Origin: Janthinobacterium lividum | GTDB taxonomy: Bacteria > Pseudomonadota > Gammaproteobacteria > Burkholderiales > Burkholderiaceae_D | DNA length: 64,000 nt | Assembly (NCBI RefSeq): GCF_023509035.1 | Contig: NZ_CP075583.1 | Coordinates: 4,836,001 to 4,900,000 of the forward strand | Reading direction: 5' to 3' | In this document: positions 54,230-62,800 of the stretch, piece after piece | How the letters are laid out: each line of letters starts with the position of its first letter | Numbering within the stretch: the first letter of the stretch is position 1 | The notes under the pieces: model-generated | What the model was told of the DNA's origin: nothing | Seen by the model: the letters and a program-made list of their open reading frames with translations, nothing else | The model's database searches: none | Program-made: the position numbers and the translations under genes

Positions 54230-55834
54230 ATGAAATTGACGGATATGAAGATAGGCGCGCGCCTGGGCGCCGGTTTTGGCGTGGTGCTGCTGTTGATGGC
54301 AGTGCTGGTTGGCACGGGCCTTTTCCGGCTGGACAAGATCGGCGCGCTCAGCGAAGCCATCATCGAGAAAGACTGGGCCAAGGCCGACGCCATCGCCACC
54401 ATCCGCAGCACCACCCGTTCGAACGCGGCGCTGGTGCTGGAGCTGTTCATCCATGAAGATCCGGCCCGCGCCAACGCCATCCACGGCGAAATCGATGCCA
54501 ACAAGGCCACCATCAGCGATGCGCTGGCCATCCTCGACCGCCTGATCGTGCTGCCTGAAGGCAAGGAACTGCTGGCCACCCTGAAACAGCAGCGCAAGGC
54601 CTATGTCGTCTCGTTCAGCCAGGCCGACAAGCTGCTGGTGGCGGGACAGCGCGCCGAAGCGGCCGTACATGTGCGCGACGATACCTTGCCTGCCCTGAAT
54701 CAGTTGCAAAAAACGGTGAACCACCTGAACGAAATCCAGCGCGGAGTGGTCGTGCACGGCGGCCAGCAAATCCAGCAGAATATTTCCGCGGCGAATGTGC
54801 TGATGGCCAGCCTGGGCACGGCCGCGCTGCTGCTGGGCGTGCTCTTTGCCTGGCGGGTCACGCGCTCGATCACCACGCCCATCGCCTATGCCTTGCGCGT
54901 GGCGCAAGCCGTGGCCGCAGGCGACCTGAGCAGTAAAATCGTGGCCGACGGCAAGGATGAAACGGGCCAGTTGCTGCAAGCGCTGCGCGACATGAATACC
55001 AACCTGGCCACCCTGGTGGGCCAGGTGCGCGGCGGCACGGGCACGATTGCCGTGGCGTCGAGCCAGATCGCCAGCGGCAATGCCGACCTGTCGGCCCGCA
55101 CGGAAGCGCAAGCCAGCGCGCTGGAAGAGACGGCCTCGTCGATGATCGAACTGACGGGCACCGTGCGCAGCAATAGCGACAATGCCCGTCAGGCCGACAG
55201 CCTGGCCCGCTCGGCATCAGCCATCGCGCAGCGCGGCGGCACGGCCATGGCGGAAGTGATCGGCACCATGGATGCCATCAATGCCTCTTCGCGCAAAATC
55301 GTCGACATCATCGCCGTCATCGACGGCATCGCCTTCCAAACAAATATCCTGGCACTGAACGCGGCCGTGGAAGCGGCGCGTGCCGGCGAGCAAGGCCGCG
55401 GCTTTGCCGTGGTGGCGTCCGAAGTGCGCAACCTGGCGCAACGCTCGGCAGCGGCCGCCAAGGAAATCAAGGAACTCATTGCCGACTCCGTCAACCGGGT
55501 CGGCCAGGGTGCGCAGCTGGTCAGCCAGGCGGGCGCCACGATGGATGAAGTGGTGGCCAGCGTGGGCCGGGTCAGCGCCATCGTCGGTGAAATCAGCGTC
55601 GCCAACCACGAGCAGAGCGAAGGCATCGAGCAGATCAATGCAGCCATCATGCAGATGGACCAGACGACGCAGCAAAACGCGGCCCTGGTCGAGGAAGCGG
55701 CCGCGGCTGCGGCAGCCATGCATGAACAGGCGGGCGAACTGGAAACCCTCGTCAGCCAGTTCAAGCTGGAAAAGAACACTGTCGCCAAGGCGCCGCCCCG
55801 CCCTGACGCACCCGCCGTCCCGCGCCTACAGTAA
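54230..55834 (+). CDS. Methyl-accepting chemotaxis protein
   Basis: A 534-residue transmembrane receptor: membrane helix 1 at about residues 11-32, a four-helix-bundle periplasmic sensor to about 188, helix 2 near 190-210, a HAMP domain ([14 protein letters not shown] onward) and a cytoplasmic signalling hairpin with the highly conserved tip [20 protein letters not shown]. Methylation helices flank it. It signals to CheA/CheW, which are not in this window. A GAGGGAA ribosome site lies before the ATG. It ends one base from convergent egtB. Confidence 0.96.
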   Translation: MKLTDMKIGARLGAGFGVVLLLMAVLVGTGLFRLDKIGALSEAIIEKDWAKADAIATIRSTTRSNAALVLELFIHEDPARANAIHGEIDANKATISDALAILDRLIVLPEGKELLATLKQQRKAYVVSFSQADKLLVAGQRAEAAVHVRDDTLPALNQLQKTVNHLNEIQRGVVVHGGQQIQQNISAANVLMASLGTAALLLGVLFAWRVTRSITTPIAYALRVAQAVAAGDLSSKIVADGKDETGQLLQALRDMNTNLATLVGQVRGGTGTIAVASSQIASGNADLSARTEAQASALEETASSMIELTGTVRSNSDNARQADSLARSASAIAQRGGTAMAEVIGTMDAINASSRKIVDIIAVIDGIAFQTNILALNAAVEAARAGEQGRGFAVVASEVRNLAQRSAAAAKEIKELIADSVNRVGQGAQLVSQAGATMDEVVASVGRVSAIVGEISVANHEQSEGIEQINAAIMQMDQTTQQNAALVEEAAAAAAAMHEQAGELETLVSQFKLEKNTVAKAPPRPDAPAVPRLQ

Positions 55835-55835
55835 G

Positions 55836-57092
55836 TTATTCCACCTGGCGCGCCAGGCGGATGCCGGAAAATTGCCAACGCGCGCCGGCCGGGAAGAAAT
55901 TGCGGTAGCTGGCGCGCGCATGGCCGGCCGGCGTGGCGCACGACGAGCCGCGCAGCACATACTGGTTCAGCATGAACTTGCCGTTGTATTCGCCGAGCGC
56001 CCCGGGCGCCGTGCGGTAGCCGGGATACGGCGCGTAGCTGCTGCTGGTCCACTGCCAGCAGTGGCCGAACATTTGCCGCAGTCCCGTTCCCGGCGCGCTG
56101 GCCGCCGGATGCAGCTGACCAAGCTCCACCGCGACGCCTTGCGCCGCCACTTCCCATTCCGCTTCCGTCGGCAGGCGCGCGCCGGCCCAGTGCGCATAGG
56201 CGTCCGCCTCGAACAGCGACAAATGCGTGGCAGGAGCCTGCAAGTCGAGCGGATGCAAGCCAAATAAGGTGAACTCCTGCCAGTGCCCCGCCTCGTCGCG
56301 CTGCCAATACAGCGGACACTCCAGCTGCTGGCTGCGCACCCAGTCCCAGCCTTCGGCTAGCCACAAATGCGCCGTGCGGTAGCCGCCCGCCTCGATAAAG
56401 GCCAGATAGTCGCCATTCGTCACCAGCGCGCTGGCCAGTTCGAACGGCGCCACGTATTGCGGATGGCGCGGCAATTCATTGTCGAAGCAAAAGCCATCGC
56501 CCGCATGGCCGATCTGCGCCAGGCCGCCGTTGAAGGCGAGCCAGGCCGTGGACTGCGCGGCTTGCTGCGCTGGCGCCGCCGCGCTGTGCAGCGCACTGTT
56601 CAGCGCACTGTCCATGTAAGCGGGAAACAGGGCGCTCTGCGCCAGCAGGTGCTTGACGTCCGTCAACAGCAATTCCTGGTGCTGCTGTTCGTGTTCGAGG
56701 CCCAGCGCCAGCAGCATGGTCAGCCGTTCGCGCTCGTCGCGCGCCAGTTCGCTCGCCAGCAGGCGGCCGATGCGCGCATCGACATCCATCCGGTAGGCGC
56801 GCACGACAGCCATGCCGGGGCGCGTCAGCAAGCCCCGCTGGGCGCGCGGATGCTTCTCGCCCACGCCGTTGTAATAGGAATTAAACAACACGCGGAAGGC
56901 CGGGTGAAATGGAGCGAACGCCGCCTCCATGCTTTCCAGAATAAACGTTTCGAAAAACCAGGTGGTATGCGCGAGATGCCATTTCACGGGACTGGCGTCC
57001 GGCATCGATTGCGCACCGCAATCCTCGTCCGACAATGGTTCGGCCAGACGCAGCGAGTGCTGACGCACTTTATTGTAATGATCGATCAGCAT
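55836..57092 (-). CDS. egtB: Ergothioneine biosynthesis sulfoxide synthase EgtB
   Basis: A 418-residue nonheme iron enzyme that couples hercynine with a thiol substrate using oxygen. The DinB-like N-terminal domain supplies the iron ligands: His in KWHLAHTTWFFE (His39/His42) and HEQQHQE (His134 and His138). The C-terminal FGE-sulfatase-like domain carries WTSSSYAPYPGY and RNFFPAGARWQFSGIRLAR. It lies nine bases downstream of egtD, the standard two-gene proteobacterial pathway. Confidence 0.94.
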   Translation of the reverse strand: MLIDHYNKVRQHSLRLAEPLSDEDCGAQSMPDASPVKWHLAHTTWFFETFILESMEAAFAPFHPAFRVLFNSYYNGVGEKHPRAQRGLLTRPGMAVVRAYRMDVDARIGRLLASELARDERERLTMLLALGLEHEQQHQELLLTDVKHLLAQSALFPAYMDSALNSALHSAAAPAQQAAQSTAWLAFNGGLAQIGHAGDGFCFDNELPRHPQYVAPFELASALVTNGDYLAFIEAGGYRTAHLWLAEGWDWVRSQQLECPLYWQRDEAGHWQEFTLFGLHPLDLQAPATHLSLFEADAYAHWAGARLPTEAEWEVAAQGVAVELGQLHPAASAPGTGLRQMFGHCWQWTSSSYAPYPGYRTAPGALGEYNGKFMLNQYVLRGSSCATPAGHARASYRNFFPAGARWQFSGIRLARQVE

Positions 57093-57101
57093 CGTCGCCT
57101 T

Positions 57102-58103
57102 TTAGTCTCTGATAGCGCGCGCATAGATAACGGCGAACCACTGCTGCGGGTCCGTCCAGACTTGCACGGTGGAAAAGCCTGCCTGCTCCAGCAAGCCGAC
57201 GAAGCTTGCGCGCGTGTATTTATAGCTGTCTTCCGTATGGATGCGCTCGCCTTTCGCGAAGCGCCGCTGGCCGCCTTTCCAGTGGACAACTTGCTCGCTG
57301 CGCGCTTCCAGGTGCATCTCGACTCGACGCTCGTCGGCATTGAAAAAGCCGTGGTGCTGCCACGCGCGCACGTCGAAGTCGGCGCCGATCAGCCCGTTCA
57401 CGTGGCGCAACATGTTCAGGTTGAAGGCGGCCGTGACGCCCAGCGCGTCGTCATAGGCGGCGTCGAGGATGGCGTCATCCTTGATCAGGTCGACACCGAT
57501 CAGCAGGCCCCCATTGCCATCCGCATTCGCGCGCAGGCGGCGCAGGAAGGCGATGGCTTGCTCAGGCGCGAAATTGCCGATCGACGAGCCGGGATAGAAG
57601 AACAGGCGCCGCGCCTCGCGCACGCTGTCGGGCAAGTCCAGGCGGCTGGAGAAATCCAGGCCCAGGCCCGTCATTTCGATGTGCGGAAAGCGCTGATGCA
57701 GCCGGTTCAGCGATTCACTGAGGAAATCATAGGAAATATCCACGGCCACATACTGGGCCGGGTGCAGCAAGGGAAACAGGCTGGCGGCCTTGGCGCAATT
57801 GCCCGCGCCCAGGTCGATCAGGGTGCTGCCCGGTCCCACGGCGTGCGCGATTTCGGCGCCGTGGCGGGCGAAGATGGCCGCCTCGGTGCGGGTCGGATAG
57901 TACTCGGGCAACGCACAGATGGCCTCGAACAGTGTAGAACCCAGCGCGTCGTACAGGTACTTGGGCGAAGTCCAGGCATCGCGCGCCAGCAGGCCGCTGC
58001 TGATCTCGGCTATCGTGGCAGGAGTGGCGCTGGCAGCGCTGGCCGCGCTGGTGGGGCTGGCGGGGCGGAAATCGGACTGCTGTTGCGCAAGTGGCATGGT
58101 CAT
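57102..58103 (-). CDS. egtD: L-histidine N-alpha-methyltransferase EgtD
   Basis: A 333-residue SAM methyltransferase that trimethylates histidine to hercynine. Motifs include KYLYDALGSTLFEAICALPEYYPTR by position residues 48-72, the SAM loop IDLGAGNCAKA, FFYPGSSIGNF, and the histidine-binding region near LIGVDLIKD. The first 30 residues are Ala/Ser-rich and low-complexity, so the true start may be one of the later codons. It begins the egtDB unit. Confidence 0.95.
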   Translation of the reverse strand: MTMPLAQQQSDFRPASPTSAASAASATPATIAEISSGLLARDAWTSPKYLYDALGSTLFEAICALPEYYPTRTEAAIFARHGAEIAHAVGPGSTLIDLGAGNCAKAASLFPLLHPAQYVAVDISYDFLSESLNRLHQRFPHIEMTGLGLDFSSRLDLPDSVREARRLFFYPGSSIGNFAPEQAIAFLRRLRANADGNGGLLIGVDLIKDDAILDAAYDDALGVTAAFNLNMLRHVNGLIGADFDVRAWQHHGFFNADERRVEMHLEARSEQVVHWKGGQRRFAKGERIHTEDSYKYTRASFVGLLEQAGFSTVQVWTDPQQWFAVIYARAIRD

Positions 58104-58425
58104 GGGCTGGCGTCGTCGATATTGGGTTCATGAAGGGCTTGCACGGTCAGCCACCGGGCGCGCCGCCCCTGCCGTAGCGGTTTGCGGGCGCCTTGCGATG
58201 ACTTTTTTCCATCATAGCGGAATCCGCGCAAGCCAGCCGTGCGGCAGGTAACTTAAGGTCGATGCACGCCGCCCGTCGCAGGAACCACACAAAAGTGGTA
58301 TTACCAAGCGAAAAGCATAAGCCTGTCGTATACTACACATTGCCGGCCAAACAATCCGCGCCCCTTTGCAGTTCCCAGGCCCCCCTCTCCCCCGCGTGCC
58401 TCCCTTTACGATAGCCGTTAACACC

Positions 58426-59118
58426 ATGCTCGAATTGCGCCATCTGTCGAAGTCCTATGCCAATGCCCGTCCCGTGCTGGCCAACATTTCCTGCCGTTTC
58501 AAGGCCGGCGAATTCATCGCCATCATGGGCGACTCGGGCGTGGGCAAGTCGACCTTGCTGAACCTGATCGCCGGCCTCGATACGCCCGATGCGGGTGCCG
58601 AAGCGCACCCTATCCTGGTGGACGGCATAGCCATGTCCAGCCTCGATGACGCCGCCGCCACCCGGCTGCGTCGCGCCCGCATGGGCTTTATTTTCCAGGC
58701 CTTCCACGTATTGCCGCACCTGACCCTGCTGCAAAACGTGGCCCTGCCGCTGCTGCTCAACGGACTGCCCCAGGAGCGTGCCGCCAGCATGCTCGAGGCG
58801 GTCGGCCTGGGCGGACGCGGCGGCGACTTTCCACAGCAATTGTCCGGCGGCGAAATGCAGCGCGTGGCCATTGCCCGCGCGCTCGTGCACAAGCCAGCGC
58901 TGGTGCTGGCCGATGAGCCTACCGGCAACCTCGACCCGGATACGGCGCACAGCATCCTGCAATTGCTGCGCGCCGAAATCAAGGCCAACGGCAGTTGCGC
59001 GATCATGGTCACGCATTCGCTGGCCGCCGCCGAAATGGCGGACAGAACCATGATCCTGACGAAAAGCGGCTTACAAAATACAACAATCGTCAATCAAATT
59101 GATCAAACAATCAGTTAA
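58426..59118 (+). CDS. LolD-like ABC transporter ATP-binding protein
   Basis: A 230-residue ATPase of the MacB/LolD type. Walker A MGDSGVGKST, the Q-loop IFQAFHVLPHLT, signature QLSGGEMQRVAIARAL and Walker B ALVLADEPTGNLD are intact. Such subunits power FtsX/MacB-like permeases that extract lipids, lipoproteins or peptides. No permease gene is adjacent, which is unusual: partners normally lie next door. I start at the ATG at 58426; the frame extends upstream but without similarity. Confidence 0.9.
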   Translation: MLELRHLSKSYANARPVLANISCRFKAGEFIAIMGDSGVGKSTLLNLIAGLDTPDAGAEAHPILVDGIAMSSLDDAAATRLRRARMGFIFQAFHVLPHLTLLQNVALPLLLNGLPQERAASMLEAVGLGGRGGDFPQQLSGGEMQRVAIARALVHKPALVLADEPTGNLDPDTAHSILQLLRAEIKANGSCAIMVTHSLAAAEMADRTMILTKSGLQNTTIVNQIDQTIS

Positions 59119-59296
59119 TTTAACTGACCATCTGTCACAAGTTTTGTTATCGTAGTATTATTGAAAACACTTGCTTGGTTATCAATGTTGCAACTCGAAT
59201 GTTGTCACGTCACCCAGACAGCCGTACTGCGATGACGAACTATAGCCGGGACCGCTTATGTGGTCTCGTCCCTTGCATAACCTGAAGGAGGAGTAA

Positions 59297-59584
59297 ATGA
59301 ACGTTCGGCAAAAGAAGCTGGAAATGATTGAAGCGATGAACCGGGCGCGTGCGCTCGAACCATCGAGTTTTGTGCCCAACAAGCTGCTCGATACCCTGAT
59401 CGAGAAGATGAACCTGAAAAATGATGCGGAACTGTGCCGTGTGCTGGAAGTCCAGCCCCCCATCATCAGCAAGATTCGTCACGGCAAACTGGCGGTCGGT
59501 GCAACGATTTTATTGCGCATGCATGAAAAATCGGATATCACCATCCGCGAACTGAAGGAACTGTCCACCACGCCAGTCCATTGA
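59297..59584 (+). CDS. Small helix-turn-helix-like protein
   Basis: A 95-residue protein after a very strong AAGGAGGAG ribosome site. The C-terminal 50 residues resemble an XRE-type fold (AELCRVLEVQPPIISKIRHGKLAVGATILLRM by position residues 47-78): two helices, a turn with PPIISKIRHGKLAVG, and a third helix. It could bind DNA, but is not a confident family match. The 178-base gap before it holds a hairpin (GGGACC with GGTC at 59248-59264) in the presumed leader. The very large lipase-CHAT gene follows 291 bases downstream. Confidence 0.65.
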   Translation: MNVRQKKLEMIEAMNRARALEPSSFVPNKLLDTLIEKMNLKNDAELCRVLEVQPPIISKIRHGKLAVGATILLRMHEKSDITIRELKELSTTPVH

Positions 59585-59875
59585 CTTACCCGCTGTTGTA
59601 ATGCCATGCCAGGTACCCAGGTTCCCGGCGCCATGAACTTTTGCCTTACAATTCGCGTAGTTCGCTCACCGCACAACATCCGAGCACGATAGCGAAGAGA
59701 CCCAGCCCAAACCATGCTGACCGTTTCTCTGCCCTCCCGCTCCAGCGCTACCGCCTCCCTGCTTTCACGCCGCATTGCTCCCGCCAGCCAGCATTTCCAC
59801 TCAAACTTGATCTGACACAACACGCACAGTCCGCGCAGGCATCAAGGTCAGCTTTTAACCAGTGATCTCAACCGC

Positions 59876-62800
59876 ATGTCCAGCGATCCTCTTGCGCCGC
59901 CCGTGCTGCGCCTGACGCTCACGCGCGATCCCCTCGCCAGCGCCGGCGACTACCCCACCGCGTCCGGCTGGCATGGCCAGACCCATGTGCTGTCCAGCGC
60001 GCGCGGCATCGGCAGCTGCCGCATCGCCCTCGATATCGGCCCGGCCGATGTGGTGCAACTGCTGCTGTGCGACGGCAGTTCGCTGCTGGCAGGTAGCCTG
60101 GACCTGCCACGCTACCTGGGGCCGGCCACGATGGCACGTGACGGCGCGCCCGCCAGCATCGAAGTGGGAATGGCCTTGCGCCCCCAAGCGGCGCGCCAGC
60201 CGCCCGGCGCCAGCCGCGACGGCCTGGGCGCCTGGATGCTGCGGGCCGTGCGCGTGTACCGCTGCGGCGCCGCCGCCATGACGGCGCTGGCGGCGGCGGG
60301 CGCCTTCCAGGACCGCCAGCTGGAACAGCGCCTGGGCCTGTACCGCTGCGGCATCGAAGCGGGCAGCATGACGGCCGTCGCCAGCCTGCCCGCCGGGCCG
60401 GAACCGGTGCTGCTGCTGTTGCACGGCACGGCCTCGTCGACCCAGCACAGCTTTGCCGGCCTGTGGCGCAATGGCCTGGCGCCGCAACTGGTGGCGCAGT
60501 ACGGCAACCGCATCTATGGCTATGAGCACCGCAGCCTCAGCGACAGCCCCATCGAGAACGCGCTGGCCCTCGTGCGCCAGTTGCCGCACGGGGCCTTGCT
60601 GCACCTGCTGACCCATTCGCGCGGCGGCCTGGTGGGCGAATTGCTGGCGCGGGCGCAGCGCATCGACAGCCGCGGCGCCGTCGACCTGGCCGGCGACGGC
60701 CTGGAGCGATTGAGCGAAAACACCGTGGGCGGCGAAGCGTTCAACAGCCACGATATCGAGCACTACACGGCGCAGGCGCGGCTGGGCGGACGCGGCGGCT
60801 ACGACGAGGATGCGGCGCGCCTGCGCGAACTGGGCGTGGAGCTGAAGACGCGCGCCATCCGCATCGCCCGCTTTGTGCGCGTGGCCTGCCCGGCGCGCGG
60901 CACCACCTTGATGTCGGGCCGGCTCGACCGCTGGGCCAGCGTGATGTGCAACCTGCTGCTCCACGGCGGCGTTTCCGATGGCGCCATGGCCTTCCTGCTG
61001 GCCGTGGTGCAGCAGCGCTGCGACGCGCGCATCCTGCCGGGCCTGGAAGCGATGATGCCCGACTCGCCCCTGGTGGCGCTGCTCAACGCGCCCGACGTGC
61101 GCGTGGCCAGCCCGCTGCATGTACTGGCCGGCGCGTGCAGCGGCGATAGCCTGCTGGGCTGGCTGGGCGACTGCCTGGGCGACCAGCTGTACGGCGGGCA
61201 GAACGACCTGGTGGTCAATTGCGCCTCGATGGCCGGCGGCGCCACGCGCAGCACGCCGGTGCGGCAACTCTTGCTGCGCGGGCCGCACACGCACCACCTG
61301 AACTACTTCGAGCGCGCGCCGTCCAGCCTGGCTGCCGTGCAGGCGCTCACCGGCAACGAAACCGCCTACCAGCCACTGCCCGGCATCGAGCACGGCCCGC
61401 TGGCGCGCGGCGGCGAAGTGCCGAAACGGCGCGCGCGCGCGCCCATCGTGCTGCTGCTGCCCGACATCATGGGCAGCCACCTGCAAGTGGGCAGCAACCG
61501 CATCTGGTTCGATCCCGTCAACCTGGTCGAAGGACGCATCGAACGCCTGGCCGTGGGCCAGCCGCACATCGTCAGCGCCGGCTGGATCGAATCCTGCTAT
61601 GAACCGTTTGCCCGCTTTCTCGCGCAAAGCCAGGAAGTGCGCCCTTTTACCTATGACTGGCGCCTCTCGCTGCAGCACTCCAGCAACGCCTTCCTGCCCG
61701 TGCTCGACGACGCCATGCGCGACGCCGAACAGCGCGGACTCCCCTTGCGCATCGTTGCCCACGGCATGGGCGGACTGGTGGCGCGCCTGGCCCTGAAAGA
61801 CCGCTGGCAACGCTTCGGCGCCCTGCCCGGCAGCCGCCTGCTGCAGGTGGGCACGGCCAACCGTGGCACGCAGGCGATGGTACAAGTGCTGCTGGGACGC
61901 GACCGGCTGGTGCAGATGCTGGCTTGCTGGATAGGCTGGAAGCACACGCGGCGCCAGTTTCTCGGCTTCGTGCGCGCCTTTCCCGGCGTGCTGGACATGC
62001 TGCCATGGCCGCAGGCGGGCCGCATCGATTATTTCGACGCCGACGCCTGGGCACAGCTGGCCGCCGGTGACGGACAAGCTGGCCTGCCCGGCGGCTGGCA
62101 GGCGCCAGAGGCCCAGGCGCTGGCCGCGGCGCGCGCCACCGTGGCGTTGCTGGAAGCGGCCCCGCTCGACGCCCGCCATTGCAGCTACCTGGCCGGCTGT
62201 GCCGACACGCCGGTGGCGCTGCGCCTGCGCGACGGCGGCATCGAGACAGCCTGGTCGCCGGACGGCGATGGCCGCACGGCCTGGCAAGGCGCGGTGCCGG
62301 ACGGCGTGGCGGCCTGCTACTTGCCGGTGGCGCATGGCGACCTGCTGCTGCAAAAGGAAACCTACCCGGCCATCGCGCAGCTGCTCGACAACGGCCAGGG
62401 CGCCAACCTGCCGCGGCACCCGCCGCACGCGCCTGGCGGCGCCCCGCCCCGTTTCCATCCGTGCGCCCCCGACGCCATGCCGCTGTACCCGCAGCCGCAG
62501 GAATTGCTCGACGCGGCCATCGGCGCCGCCGGCCCCGCCAGCGCGCCTGACAGCCGCGCGCCGCAGCTGAGCCTATCCGTCATCCACGGCAGCATGGCTT
62601 CGGCCGACGCGCCCGTCATGAGCGGCTGCTACGCGTCCGAATCGCTGCGCGGCAGCATGAGCTTCCTGGACCGCCTGCTGGCGGGCAAGCTGCAGGAAAT
62701 CCACGCGCTGGGACGCTTTCCGCAACGTCCCGACTCCGCCCTGGTGGTGCTGCAGCCCGATGCGGCGCGCCGGCCCGGCGGCGCCATCGTCATCGGCCTG

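Noticed and set aside
59855-62458. 867-codon open frame on the minus strand
   Set aside because: It is antisense to the lipase-CHAT gene, made almost entirely of Arg, Ala, Gln, His and Gly with no motif, as expected from the reverse of a GC-rich coding sequence.
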